Assembly (NCBI GenBank): GCA_021780975.1
Contig: JAJXXS010000070.1
Coordinates: 1-20,988, forward strand
Reading direction: 5' to 3'
DNA length: 20,988 bases
DNA from: Pseudomonadota bacterium
Lineage (GTDB): Bacteria; Pseudomonadota; Gammaproteobacteria; Burkholderiales; Thiobacillaceae
In this document: piece by piece, positions 5,956 to 14,922 of the stretch
Position numbering within the stretch: the first letter of the stretch is position 1
Layout of the letters: the number at the start of each line of letters is the position of its first letter
Made by a program: the position numbers and the translations under genes
Notes under the pieces: model-generated
Seen by the model: the letters and a program-made list of their open reading frames with translations, nothing else
Databases searched by the model: none
Told to the model about the DNA's origin: nothing

Positions 5956-7400
5956 TGGAGGAGTCGGTGACGCGACTGCTGCAGCAGACCGGGGCAGGCG
6001 AACTCACTGCCGACAGCCGTGCGGTAGGGCCCGGCACGGTGTTCGCCGCATATCCGGGGACGGCGCGCGACGGGCGCGATTTCATCCCCCAGGCCATCAG
6101 CCGCGGCGCCGCAGGGGTGCTGTGGGAAGCGCGCGACTACGTCTGGGATCCGGCCTGGCCGGTGGCCAATGCCGCCGTTGCGCGTCTCAAGGAGAAGGTA
6201 GGTGCGATCGCCGCCCAGGTCTACGGCCATCCCAGTCGCGCACTGCGGCTCACCGGCGTCACCGGCACCAATGGCAAGACCTCCGTCGCGCACTGGATTA
6301 CCCAGGCCTTGGCCCGCGCAGGGGAGAAGGCCGCTGTCATGGGCACTGTGGGCAATGGCTTTCCCGGCCAGCTCACTGCCGCGGGTAACACCACGCCCGA
6401 TGCCATCGAACTGCAGAAGGCGCTTGCCGGGTATCTGCGGGCGGGTGCGCGTGCCTGTGTCCTGGAAGTCTCGTCCCATGGCCTCGACCAGGGACGGGTA
6501 AACGGCTGCCACTTCCATACCGCGGTCTTCACCAACCTGTCGCGCGACCATCTCGATTACCACGGCGACATGGCGAGCTACGCAGCCGCCAAGGCCCGCC
6601 TGTTCTCCTGGCCGGAGCTGCAATACGCGGTGCTCAACCTGGACGATGCCCAGGGCGCCGCCCTGGCAGAAAATCTGCGCGGGCCGCAACTGATCGGCTA
6701 CTCGCTGGAGAGGGACGCCCCCCTGCGCGGGCGTCTGCTCCAATGCGACCTCGGCGGCGTGACCCTTGCCATCGAATCCGACTGGGGAACAGCGGAGCTG
6801 AACGCGGCCGTGCTGGGTGCCTTCAACGCCAGCAACCTGCTCGCCGCCCTGGGCGCTCTTCTGGCCGCCGGGCTGGCCCTGCCTGCCGCCTGCCGGGCCC
6901 TCGCCGCCGTGCGGCCGCCGCCGGGGCGCATGGAGCTGCTCGGTCGCGGCGGCCAGCCCACCGTGGTGGTGGATTATGCGCATACTCCGGACGCGCTGGA
7001 AAAAGTGCTCCGTACCCTCAGGCAGGCGGTGGGGAGCGGGCGCGTGATCTGTGTGTTCGGCTGCGGCGGCAATCGCGATCGCGGCAAGCGCCCGCTCATG
7101 GGACGTGCCGCAGAGGATCTCGCCGATCAGGTCATCGTCACCAGCGACAACCCACGCCACGAGGATCCCCTGGCCATCATCGCCGACATCAGCGCGGGCA
7201 TGTCCGCCCGCCCGCGCATCGAGCCGGATCGCGCGCGGGCCATCTTCGAAGCCGTGGGAGCGGCGGGTGGCGGCGATGTGGTGCTGATCGCAGGCAAGGG
7301 GCACGAGGCGTATCAGGAAATCGGCGAGGTGCGGATACCCTTCGACGACGCCGAGGTGGCGCGCCGGGCGCTGGCGGCGTGGGGAGGGCGGCGTGTCTGA
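5955..7400 (+). CDS. murE: MurE, UDP-MurNAc-tripeptide synthetase (meso-DAP adding)
   Basis: MurE adds the third residue to UDP-MurNAc-L-Ala-D-Glu in the cytoplasm. The 481-aa product has the Mur-ligase order: an N-terminal UDP-binding domain with TADSRAV (18-24), the ATP-binding domain with GVTGTNGKTS (101-110) and the carbamylated lysine K213 in YAAAKARLF, then the C-terminal domain. The DNPR motif at residues 398-401 marks meso-diaminopimelate rather than lysine specificity, as expected for a Gram-negative. The ATG at 5955 shares its A with the ftsI stop and is preceded by GGGGAG (5941-5946). The 3' end overlaps murF by 8 bp. Confidence 0.97.
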   Translation: MEESVTRLLQQTGAGELTADSRAVGPGTVFAAYPGTARDGRDFIPQAISRGAAGVLWEARDYVWDPAWPVANAAVARLKEKVGAIAAQVYGHPSRALRLTGVTGTNGKTSVAHWITQALARAGEKAAVMGTVGNGFPGQLTAAGNTTPDAIELQKALAGYLRAGARACVLEVSSHGLDQGRVNGCHFHTAVFTNLSRDHLDYHGDMASYAAAKARLFSWPELQYAVLNLDDAQGAALAENLRGPQLIGYSLERDAPLRGRLLQCDLGGVTLAIESDWGTAELNAAVLGAFNASNLLAALGALLAAGLALPAACRALAAVRPPPGRMELLGRGGQPTVVVDYAHTPDALEKVLRTLRQAVGSGRVICVFGCGGNRDRGKRPLMGRAAEDLADQVIVTSDNPRHEDPLAIIADISAGMSARPRIEPDRARAIFEAVGAAGGGDVVLIAGKGHEAYQEIGEVRIPFDDAEVARRALAAWGGRRV

Positions 7401-8751
7401 AACCATGCTGAGCCTCGGCGAAGCGGCGCGCGCCATGCAGGGCGAACTGCGTGGCGCCGACGCGCACTTTTTCCGCGTTTGTACGGACAGCCGCGCCTTG
7501 CGCGCGGGCGATCTTTTCGTCGCTCTCAAGGGGGAAAAGTTCGATGGCGCCGCATTTGCCGCAGCGGCACTTGCCGCCGGGGCTGCCGGCGTCGTCGTGA
7601 ACCGGGCACCGGCAGCACATCTGGAGCCCGCCATCCAGGTCGACGACAGCCGCCTGGCGCTGGGCCGCCTGGCCGCCCACTGGCGCGACCGTTTCGCGTT
7701 GCCGGTCGCGGCCATTACGGGCAGCAACGGCAAGACCACGGTGAAGGAGATGCTCGCCGCCATCCTGCGCGCGGCGGCGGGGGATGCCGTGCTGGCGACG
7801 GAGGGCAACCTCAACAACGACATCGGCCTGCCTCTCATGCTGCTGCGGCTGCGCACCACACACCGTTACGCAGTGCTGGAAATGGGCATGAATCACTCCG
7901 GCGAGCTGCGCTACCTGACGCGGCTCGCGCGTCCAGACGTCGCCCTCGTCAACAACGCGCAAAGCGCTCATGTGGGCATGTTTGCTTCAGTCACCGACAT
8001 TGCGCGCGCAAAAGGCGAGATTTTCGAGGGCCTGTCCGCGAGCGGGGTCGCCGTGATCAATGCCGACGACCCGCACGCATCGCTCTGGCAGGAAGCGAAC
8101 CGCGCGCGCCGCCAGCTGACCTTCGGACTGCGGGCCGGCATGTTGCGCGGCCGCTGGCAGGCGGACGGCTTTGGTTCCAGCCTCGTCGTCGAGGGGTTTG
8201 CGGCGCCGCTGCGCATCGCCCTGCGTGTGCCGGGGGAACATAACGCCCGCAACGCCCTTGCCGCCATGGCCTGCGCGCACGCGCTGGCGGTTTCGCCGGA
8301 GGCCATGAAGGCCGGGCTGGAGGCCTTCGGGGGCGTCAAGGGTCGGCTGCAGCGCAAACCGGCGCTGTTCGGCGCCACGTTGCTGGATGACACCTACAAC
8401 GCCAATCCCGACTCGGTCAAGGCGGCGCTCGAAGTGCTGAAGACCTTGCCCGGGCGCCATGTCCTGGTGCTGGGGGACATGGGCGAGCTGGGTGCGCAGG
8501 GCGCCGCACTGCACGCCGGCATCGGCCTGGCGGCGCGCGCCAGCGGAGTCACGCGGCTGCTGGCCCTGGGCGAGCAGAGCGTGGAAGCGGTACGCGCCTT
8601 TGGTGCCGGCGCCATGCATTTCGAGCGTGTGGAGGAGTTGCTGGCGGAAGTCGAGAACCTGCTTGCGCCGGACGTGACGGTCCTGGTGAAAGGCTCGCGC
8701 TTCATGCAGATGGAGCGCGTGGTGAAGAGCTTCGTGGAGGCTGCGCCATGA
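7393..8751 (+). CDS. murF: MurF, UDP-MurNAc-pentapeptide synthetase
   Basis: MurF ligates D-Ala-D-Ala to UDP-MurNAc-tripeptide, the last cytoplasmic ligation. The 452-aa length equals that of E. coli MurF. Visible features are TDSRALRAGDLFVAL (31-45) in the substrate-binding domain, the ATP loop ITGSNGKTT (108-116), EMGMNHSGEL in the central domain and DDTYNANPDS (332-341) in the C-terminal domain. The preferred start is GTG 7393, with GGGGAGGG at 7381-7388; an ATG at 7405 would remove four residues and lies far from that site. It is the only junction with an 8-bp overlap. Its stop TGA is part of ATGA, which opens a 15-codon frame leading into mraY. Confidence 0.97.
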   Translation: MSETMLSLGEAARAMQGELRGADAHFFRVCTDSRALRAGDLFVALKGEKFDGAAFAAAALAAGAAGVVVNRAPAAHLEPAIQVDDSRLALGRLAAHWRDRFALPVAAITGSNGKTTVKEMLAAILRAAAGDAVLATEGNLNNDIGLPLMLLRLRTTHRYAVLEMGMNHSGELRYLTRLARPDVALVNNAQSAHVGMFASVTDIARAKGEIFEGLSASGVAVINADDPHASLWQEANRARRQLTFGLRAGMLRGRWQADGFGSSLVVEGFAAPLRIALRVPGEHNARNALAAMACAHALAVSPEAMKAGLEAFGGVKGRLQRKPALFGATLLDDTYNANPDSVKAALEVLKTLPGRHVLVLGDMGELGAQGAALHAGIGLAARASGVTRLLALGEQSVEAVRAFGAGAMHFERVEELLAEVENLLAPDVTVLVKGSRFMQMERVVKSFVEAAP

Positions 8752-8795
8752 GGCCTCTGCGCCGCGCTGCCGCGGTCGAGCGGGGAGGGCGATAA
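8748..8795 (+). CDS. Putative 15-codon bridging mini-ORF between murF and mraY
   Basis: The 43-nt gap between murF and mraY is exactly filled by a reading frame starting at the ATG overlapping the murF stop (ATGA, 8748-8751) and ending in TAA, whose last A is the first base of the mraY ATG (TAATG, 8793-8797). The peptide would be MRPLRRAAAVERGGR. It contains the mraY ribosome binding site GGGGAGGG (8782-8789). No homologue is recognised and the peptide is too short to judge as a protein. The reasonable role is to keep ribosomes moving from murF into mraY; chance is also possible in GC-rich DNA. Confidence 0.3.
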   Translation: MRPLRRAAAVERGGR

Positions 8796-9880
8796 TGCTT
8801 TTGTGGCTGTTTCAGCATCTGGGTCACGACGTGCGCTTTTTCAACGTCTTCAGCTACCTGACTTTGCGCGCGGTGCTGGCGGTGCTGACCGCGCTGGCGA
8901 TTTCCTTCATGGTGGGACCGTGGATGATCCGTCGGCTGACGCTGCTGAAGTTCGGTCAGGCGGTGCGCGATGACGGGCCGCAAAGCCACCTGGTGAAGGC
9001 CGGCACACCCACCATGGGTGGGGCTCTCATCCTCACCGCCGTTGCCGTGTCCACGCTGCTGTGGATGGATCTGTCGGACGGCTACGTCTGGATCGCGCTG
9101 CTCACGACCCTGGGTTTCGGCGTGATCGGCTGGGTGGACGACTACAAGAAGATCGTCCACAGGAACCCCAAGGGACTGGCGGCGCGCTGGAAGTACTTGT
9201 GGCAGTCCATCCTCGGCCTGGGGGCGGCCTGCGCGATCGTCTACACCACCGATCTGCCGGCACAGACCGAGCTCATCGTGCCATTCTTCAAGCACGTCGC
9301 CATCCCGCTCGGCGTGTTTGGGTTCGTCGTCCTGACTTATTTCGTCATCGTCGGCGCCAGCAATGCGGTGAACCTCACCGACGGACTGGACGGCCTTGCC
9401 ATCATGCCCACGGTCATGGTGGCCGCGGCTCTAGGCGTGTTTGCCTATGTGGCAGGCAATGCCGTGTTCTCGCGCTATCTCGGACTGCCCCACATACCGG
9501 GCGCTGGCGAGCTGCTGATTTTCTGCTCCGCCATTGGCGGCGCCGGGCTCGCCTTCCTCTGGTTCAACGCTTACCCCGCAGAAGTCTTCATGGGCGACGT
9601 CGGCGCCCTTGCCCTGGGCGCGGCGCTCGGCATCGTCGCGGTGATCGTGCGCCAGGAGATCGTTTTGTTCGTCATGGGCGGGGTCTTCGTCATCGAGACC
9701 CTTTCCGTGATGATCCAGGTCGCCTCCTTCAAGCTCACGGGCAAGCGCGTGTTCCGCATGGCCCCGCTACATCACCACTATGAACTGAAGGGCTGGAAGG
9801 AAACCCAGGTCGTGGTGCGCTTCTGGATTGTCACCATGATGCTGGTGCTGATGGGTCTGTCGACGCTGAAGCTGCGATGA
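8795..9880 (+). CDS. mraY: MraY, phospho-MurNAc-pentapeptide transferase
   Basis: MraY is the polytopic inner-membrane enzyme that transfers phospho-MurNAc-pentapeptide to undecaprenyl phosphate, making lipid I. The 361-aa product has about ten hydrophobic segments and the catalytic motifs: D115 and D116 in WVDDYKK, NLTDGLDGLA (193-202), D268 in FMGDVG, and PLHHHYE (324-330). GTPTMGG (70-76) is the conserved N-terminal loop. The ATG has GGGGAGGG 5 nt upstream. It follows murF after the only gap of the first half of the cluster and overlaps murD by 4 bp (ATGA). Confidence 0.98.
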   Translation: MLLWLFQHLGHDVRFFNVFSYLTLRAVLAVLTALAISFMVGPWMIRRLTLLKFGQAVRDDGPQSHLVKAGTPTMGGALILTAVAVSTLLWMDLSDGYVWIALLTTLGFGVIGWVDDYKKIVHRNPKGLAARWKYLWQSILGLGAACAIVYTTDLPAQTELIVPFFKHVAIPLGVFGFVVLTYFVIVGASNAVNLTDGLDGLAIMPTVMVAAALGVFAYVAGNAVFSRYLGLPHIPGAGELLIFCSAIGGAGLAFLWFNAYPAEVFMGDVGALALGAALGIVAVIVRQEIVLFVMGGVFVIETLSVMIQVASFKLTGKRVFRMAPLHHHYELKGWKETQVVVRFWIVTMMLVLMGLSTLKLR

Positions 9881-11271
9881 GCGCTACCGCCCTCCAGTTC
9901 TCCGGCAAGAAGATTCTCGTCCTCGGGCTGGGCGACACCGGCCTGTCCTGTGCGCGCTGGCTGGCGGCACACGGTGCCGAGGTGAGCGTCGCCGATAGCC
10001 GCGCGGTGCCTCCCCATGCACAGGAGCTGGAGCGCTGTCTGCCGCATGTCCCGCTTCATGCCGGGCCTTTCGACGACGCGCTGCTGCAGTGTGCGGACCT
10101 GCTGGTGGTGAGTCCGGGCGTGCCGCTCGCGACGCCCGCGGTGGCGCGCGCGCTGGCGCGCGGCATCGAGGCCGTCGGCGATGTCGAGCTTTTCGCGCGT
10201 GCCGTCCATTTCCTGAACGGCGGGCGTGCCCAGCCCATGAAAATCATCGCCATCACGGGCAGCAATGGCAAAAGCACCACCACCGCTATGACTGGCGAGC
10301 TGGTTCGCGCCGCTGGCCTGCGCGGTGTGGTCGCGGGCAACATAGGTCTGCCCGTGCTGGATGCTCTTGGCGACGCCGAAGCGGGGCGCCAGCCGTGGCC
10401 GGACGTCTGGGTGCTGGAGCTCTCGAGCTTCCAGCTGGAGACCACGACGAGCCTAAACGCGGATGCCGCCACCGTGCTCAATCTGAGCGAAGACCACCTC
10501 GACCGCTATCCTGACATGGAGGCCTATGCGCGTGCCAAGGCCCGCGTCTTCCAGGGCGGCGGGGTGCAGGTGCTCAATCGCGACGACCGCCGCGTCATGG
10601 CCATGCGGATTCCAGGACGTCGCGTCATCAGCTTCGGCCTGGTGGATCGCCCCGCGGAGGACGAGTACGGCTACTGCGAGCGCGAGCTGTGCCGCGGGCG
10701 CGATCAGATCATGCCGCAAAGCGATCTGCCGGTGGCGGGCTTGCACAACGTCGCCAATGCTCTCGCCGCCTTGGCCTTGGCCGAGGCAATAGGCCTGGCG
10801 CCCGAGCGTGCGCTGGGCGGGCTGCTGCATTTCAGGGGACTGCCGCACCGGGTCGAGAAAGTCGGGGAGCTGAACGGGATCGCCTTCTACGATGACTCCA
10901 AAGGCACCAACGTGGGTGCCACCGAAGCTGCGCTTTACGGCATGGGGCGCAAGGTCGTGGCCATACTCGGCGGTGACGGCAAGGGCCAGGATTTCTCGCC
11001 GCTGAAGGCGGCCGTGGCTGCCAATGCGCGTGCAGTCGTTCTTATCGGGCGCGACGGGCCGGCCATCGGTGCCGCCATCGCTGCGGCGGGCGTGCCGCTG
11101 GAAAGCTCTCCCACCCTGGAGGCCGCGGTGGCGCGCGCCTACGCGCTGGCACAGCCGGGCGACGCTGTGCTGCTGTCGCCGGCGTGTGCCAGCTTCGATA
11201 TGTTCAGGAATTACGTGCAGCGCGCGGAAGTGTTCCGCGCCGCTGTCGCCGCCTTGGAGGCGCGGGCGTGA
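9877..11271 (+). CDS. murD: MurD, UDP-MurNAc-L-alanine--D-glutamate ligase
   Basis: MurD adds D-glutamate to UDP-MurNAc-L-Ala. The product has 464 residues, slightly longer than E. coli MurD (438). An N-terminal Rossmann-like domain begins with ILVLGLGDTGLS (13-24) and VVSPGVP (77-83). The ATP loop is AITGSNGKSTTT (125-136), followed by ELSSFQLE and LNLSEDHLDRY in the central domain and YDDSKGTNVGAT in the C-terminal ligand-binding domain. It starts at ATG 9877 over the mraY stop without a clear Shine-Dalgarno, suggesting coupling, and ends overlapping the ftsW GTG. Confidence 0.97.
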   Translation: MSATALQFSGKKILVLGLGDTGLSCARWLAAHGAEVSVADSRAVPPHAQELERCLPHVPLHAGPFDDALLQCADLLVVSPGVPLATPAVARALARGIEAVGDVELFARAVHFLNGGRAQPMKIIAITGSNGKSTTTAMTGELVRAAGLRGVVAGNIGLPVLDALGDAEAGRQPWPDVWVLELSSFQLETTTSLNADAATVLNLSEDHLDRYPDMEAYARAKARVFQGGGVQVLNRDDRRVMAMRIPGRRVISFGLVDRPAEDEYGYCERELCRGRDQIMPQSDLPVAGLHNVANALAALALAEAIGLAPERALGGLLHFRGLPHRVEKVGELNGIAFYDDSKGTNVGATEAALYGMGRKVVAILGGDGKGQDFSPLKAAVAANARAVVLIGRDGPAIGAAIAAAGVPLESSPTLEAAVARAYALAQPGDAVLLSPACASFDMFRNYVQRAEVFRAAVAALEARA

Positions 11272-12428
11272 AGCTCTACGGTACCCAGCCCATACGCCTC
11301 ACGGGCGAGCTCGATTACGGCCTCCTCTGGTTGGCATGCGGCCTGCTCGGCTTCGGCCTCGTGATGGTCTACTCGGCGTCCCTGCCGACCGCCGAGGCGG
11401 CGCGCTTCACCCATTACAACGGCTATTACTATCTCGTCCGCCAGGGCATCTTCGTTGCGCTCGGCGTTGCCGCTGCGGCCGTGGTGTTCCAGATTCCCAT
11501 GCGCACCTGGCAGCAGGTCGCGCCCTATCTGTTTCTGGCCGGCCTCCTCCTGCTCATGGTGGTGCTGGTGCCGGGCATAGGCAAAAAGGTGTACGGCTCG
11601 CAGCGCTGGATTTCCCTCGGTTTCGCCAACCTGCAGCCGTCCGAGTTCATGAAGCTGCTGGCAGTGCTGTATGCGGCGGATTACACGACGCGCAAGGCCG
11701 CCTTCATGAACGATCTGAAGAAGGGCTTCCTGCCCATGGCGGCCGTCATGCTCGCCACCGGTGCGCTGCTGTTGCTGGAGCCGGATTTTGGCGCCTTCGT
11801 GGTGATCGTCTGCATCGCCATGGGCATCCTCTTTCTGGGTGGCCTCAACTGGCGGGTGTTTGCCGTGCTCGTGGTGGTGCTCATCGTCGGTTTCGCCGTA
11901 CTGATCGTCACCTCGCCCTATCGTATGCAGCGCGTGCTGGGCTTCATGAACCCCTGGGCCGATCCTTTCGGCAAGGGCTACCAGCTGGCCCACGCGCTCA
12001 TCGCCTTCGGGCGAGGCTCCTGGACGGGCCTGGGTCTGGGCGACAGCATCGAGAAGCTGTTCTATCTGCCTGAGGCGCAGACCGATTTTCTTATGGCGGT
12101 CATCGCCGAAGAGCTCGGCTTTGTCGGCGTGCTGGCGGTCGTGCTGCTGTTTTCCTGGATGGTGGCCAAGGCCTTCCTGATCGGGCGCCGGGCCGCCCAC
12201 CTGGAGCGTCATTTCAGCGCCCTTGCGGCACAAGGGATCGCCATCTGGCTGGGCGTGCAGGGTGGCATCAACATCGGCGTCAACATGGGCCTGCTGCCGA
12301 CCAAGGGTCTCACCATGCCCTTCCTCTCCTTCGGCGGCAGCGGCATCGTCGCCAACTGCGTGGCCGTGGGTTTCCTTCTCCGCATCGATTGGGAGCACAG
12401 GCAGATGATGCGCGGAAAGACGTTCTGA
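11268..12428 (+). CDS. ftsW: FtsW, septal SEDS peptidoglycan glycosyltransferase
   Basis: FtsW polymerises lipid II at the septum in complex with FtsI. From GTG 11268 the product has 386 residues (E. coli 414) and about ten membrane segments. Family marks are LVMVYSAS (31-38), GSQRWISLG (110-118) with LQPSEFMKL (122-130), PYRMQRVLGFMNPWADPFGKGYQ (217-239), the catalytic aspartate D273 in EAQTDFLMAVIAEELG, and PFLSFGGSG (351-359). The GTG overlaps the murD stop and has GGAGG (11256-11260) 7 nt upstream. A longer frame from 11184 lies inside murD and is not supported. The shorter N-terminus compared with E. coli may only reflect a short cytoplasmic tail. Confidence 0.96.
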   Translation: MKLYGTQPIRLTGELDYGLLWLACGLLGFGLVMVYSASLPTAEAARFTHYNGYYYLVRQGIFVALGVAAAAVVFQIPMRTWQQVAPYLFLAGLLLLMVVLVPGIGKKVYGSQRWISLGFANLQPSEFMKLLAVLYAADYTTRKAAFMNDLKKGFLPMAAVMLATGALLLLEPDFGAFVVIVCIAMGILFLGGLNWRVFAVLVVVLIVGFAVLIVTSPYRMQRVLGFMNPWADPFGKGYQLAHALIAFGRGSWTGLGLGDSIEKLFYLPEAQTDFLMAVIAEELGFVGVLAVVLLFSWMVAKAFLIGRRAAHLERHFSALAAQGIAIWLGVQGGINIGVNMGLLPTKGLTMPFLSFGGSGIVANCVAVGFLLRIDWEHRQMMRGKTF

Positions 12429-13522
12429 TGGCGGCCAATCGCACCCTCATGATCATGGCCGGCGGCACGGGCGGCCATGTCTATCCCGCCCTTGCCGTGG
12501 CCGAGGAGCTGCGTGGGCGCGGCTGGCGCGTCTGCTGGCTCGGCACCCATGCCGGCCTGGAGGCGCGCGTCGGACCGGCGCATGGCTTCGACATGATCTG
12601 GCTTGCCATGGGCGGTGTGCGCGGGAAGGGGCTGGGCCGGCTCGTGCTGCTCCCTTTCGCTCTTTTGCGCGCCTTCTGGCAAAGTCTGCGCGCCATCCGC
12701 GCCTGCCGCCCCGACGTTGTGTTGGGCATGGGGGGCTATACCGCCTTCCCCGGCGGCATGATGGCTAGCCTGATGAGCAGGCCTTTGGTGATACACGAGC
12801 AGAACAGCATCGCCGGCCTTACCAACCGTCTGCTCGCCTGCCTGGCGGAGCGCGTGCTGACCGCGTTTCCGGGTGCCTTCCAAGGGCGCGACAAGCCGAT
12901 ACCTTGCCGCCGCGTGGCCAGTCTCTGGGTGGGCAATCCGGTGCGTGGAGAGATCTGCGGCAGCGCCGGCGCTGCGCGCTATGCCGGACGCGACGGGCCC
13001 TTGCGCGTGCTGGTGGTGGGAGGCAGCCTGGGCGCGGCGGCGCTCAATGAACTGGTGCCGCGCGCGCTGGCGCTCATGCCTGTCGCCCAGAGGCCGCTGG
13101 TCATACATCAGTCCGGCACCAAGCACCTGCAAGCCCTGAGGGACCATTACGAGGCTGCCGGCGTGGCGGCAGAACTCAAGGACTACATCGCCGACATGGC
13201 GTGGCATTACGACTGGTGCGATGTGGCGATCACGCGCGCGGGGGCGATGACGGTCGCGGAGCTTGCCATTGCCGGCGTACCGGCAGTGCTGGTTCCCTTC
13301 CCCTACGCGGTGGATGACCATCAGACCGCGAATGCGCGCTTTCTCGAACAGGCAGGCGCCGCCTGGCTCATGCCGCAGAGCGAGCTCACGGCAGAAAAAC
13401 TCGCCGCCCATCTGTCCGGCCTGACCCGTGCGCAGCTCGCCCCCATGGCGCAGGCTGCACAGGCCTCTGCCAAGCCACAAGCGACGGGCGCGGTCGCCGA
13501 CATCTGTCAGGCGCTGGCATGA
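12428..13522 (+). CDS. murG: MurG, lipid II synthase (GlcNAc transferase)
   Basis: MurG is the peripheral GT28-family enzyme that transfers GlcNAc from UDP-GlcNAc to lipid I on the cytoplasmic face. The 364-aa product shows the N-terminal GGTGGH loop (12-17), LGMGGYTAFPGG, HEQNSIAGLTNR, the second Rossmann domain with VVGGSLGAAALN, HQSGTKH, and the UDP-binding RAGAMTVAELAIAGVPAVLVPFP stretch, a variant of the usual RSGA..T..E motif. ATG 12428 shares a base with the ftsW stop (TGATG), and GGAAAG (12414-12419) is a modest ribosome binding site. The in-frame upstream start at 12389 is inside ftsW and is rejected. Confidence 0.97.
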   Translation: MAANRTLMIMAGGTGGHVYPALAVAEELRGRGWRVCWLGTHAGLEARVGPAHGFDMIWLAMGGVRGKGLGRLVLLPFALLRAFWQSLRAIRACRPDVVLGMGGYTAFPGGMMASLMSRPLVIHEQNSIAGLTNRLLACLAERVLTAFPGAFQGRDKPIPCRRVASLWVGNPVRGEICGSAGAARYAGRDGPLRVLVVGGSLGAAALNELVPRALALMPVAQRPLVIHQSGTKHLQALRDHYEAAGVAAELKDYIADMAWHYDWCDVAITRAGAMTVAELAIAGVPAVLVPFPYAVDDHQTANARFLEQAGAAWLMPQSELTAEKLAAHLSGLTRAQLAPMAQAAQASAKPQATGAVADICQALA

Positions 13523-14922
13523 AGCACGCCATCCACCACTTGCATTTCGTCGGCATCGGCGGCGCCGGCATGAGCGGGATCGCCGAGGTGCTGGTCAATC
13601 TCGGCTATGGCGTAAGCGGCTCGGATCTGGCGCAGAACGCCGCCACGCACCGTCTGGAGACCCTGGGCGTGAAAGTCATGCAGGGTCACGCCGCGCACAA
13701 CATTGCCGGCGCTGACGCGGTGGTGGTGTCCACCGCGGTGGCGGCCGACAACCCGGAGGTCGCGGCGGCCCGCGAGGCGCGCATTCCCGTCGTGCCGCGC
13801 GCCCTCATGCTGGCCGAGCTGATGCGCCTGAAGCAGGGCATCGCCATCGCCGGCACGCACGGCAAGACCACCACGACCAGCCTGGTCGCGTCCTGCCTAT
13901 CGGAAGCCGGCATGGATCCGACCTTCGTCATCGGCGGTCGCCTCACCGCAGCCGGCGCCAACGCCCGCCTCGGGCATGGGGAGTTCATCGTCGTCGAGGC
14001 GGACGAGTCCGACGCCTCGTTCCTGCAGCTCAATCCTGTGGTGGCGGTGGTGACCAACATCGACGCCGACCACATGGATACCTATGGTCACGATTTCGAG
14101 CGTCTGAAGCAGGCCTTTGTCGATTTTCTCCTGCGCCTTCCCTTCTACGGCCGCGCGGTGCTGTGCATCGACGATGCCAATGTGCGCGACATCCTGCCAC
14201 GGGTGGCCAAGCCGGTGACCCGCTACGGGTTCTCCGAGGACGCCGACATCCGTGCGGAAAACGTCGTCGCCGCGGGCACCGGCATGCGTTTCGACGTGGT
14301 GCAGAAGAACGGCACCACGTTGCGCTACCCGGTGGTCCTCAATGCGCCGGGACGGCACAATGTGTTGAATGCGCTTGCGACGATCGCTGTCGCCAGCGAG
14401 GTCGGCGCCTCCCAGCAAGCCATTCTTACCGCGCTGGCCAATTTCCGTGGCGTAGGGCGGCGCTTCCAGCGCTACGGCGACCTTCCTGCCGTACCGGGGG
14501 GCCATTACACGCTGGTGGACGATTACGGCCATCATCCGGCAGAAATGGCGGCCACGCTGGCTGCGGCGCGCGGCGCATTTCCCGGCCGCCGCCTCTTGCT
14601 CGCATTCCAACCGCATCGCTACACGCGCACGCGCGACTGCTTCGAGGACTTCGTCAGGGTGCTGTCGGAGGCGGATGGCCTGCTGCTGACCGAGGTTTAT
14701 GCCGCCGGCGAGGCGCCCATCGTGGCTGCCGACGGGCGCGCACTCGCACGCGCAGTACGCTTGGCCGGCAAGGTCGAGCCGCTGTTCGTGGAAAGCATCG
14801 ACGGCTTGGTTGGCGCCATCTCCGCACAGGCGAGGGACGGTGATGTGGTGCTGGTGATGGGTGCGGGTTCCATCGGCCAGGTGGCGCCGCGCCTGGCACA
14901 GGGGCAGACCCATGCAGGCTAG
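13519..14922 (+). CDS. murC: MurC, UDP-MurNAc--L-alanine ligase
   Basis: MurC starts the stem peptide by joining L-alanine to UDP-MurNAc. The product has 467 residues (E. coli 491). It opens with the dinucleotide-fold motif HFVGIGGAGMSGIAE (9-23), followed by SGSDLA, the ATP loop AGTHGKTTTT (111-120), EADESDASFL and TNIDADHMDTY in the central domain, and VDDYGHHPAEM plus FQPHRYTRT in the C-terminal domain, all diagnostic of MurC. Its ATG overlaps the murG stop by 4 bp with little Shine-Dalgarno. The 3' end overlaps murB by 11 bp. Confidence 0.97.
   Translation: MKHAIHHLHFVGIGGAGMSGIAEVLVNLGYGVSGSDLAQNAATHRLETLGVKVMQGHAAHNIAGADAVVVSTAVAADNPEVAAAREARIPVVPRALMLAELMRLKQGIAIAGTHGKTTTTSLVASCLSEAGMDPTFVIGGRLTAAGANARLGHGEFIVVEADESDASFLQLNPVVAVVTNIDADHMDTYGHDFERLKQAFVDFLLRLPFYGRAVLCIDDANVRDILPRVAKPVTRYGFSEDADIRAENVVAAGTGMRFDVVQKNGTTLRYPVVLNAPGRHNVLNALATIAVASEVGASQQAILTALANFRGVGRRFQRYGDLPAVPGGHYTLVDDYGHHPAEMAATLAAARGAFPGRRLLLAFQPHRYTRTRDCFEDFVRVLSEADGLLLTEVYAAGEAPIVAADGRALARAVRLAGKVEPLFVESIDGLVGAISAQARDGDVVLVMGAGSIGQVAPRLAQGQTHAG

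Noticed and set aside
5817..7859. 680-codon open frame on the minus strand opposite murE and murF
   Set aside because: It lies wholly antisense to two genes with complete catalytic motifs and shows low-complexity Arg/Ala/Pro composition; long antisense frames are common in GC-rich DNA with this codon bias.
11211..13480. Two long minus-strand frames opposite ftsW and murG
   Set aside because: Extremely His/Glu/Gln-rich translations that mirror hydrophobic FtsW codons; no motif, no ribosome binding site, no gap in the sense genes.
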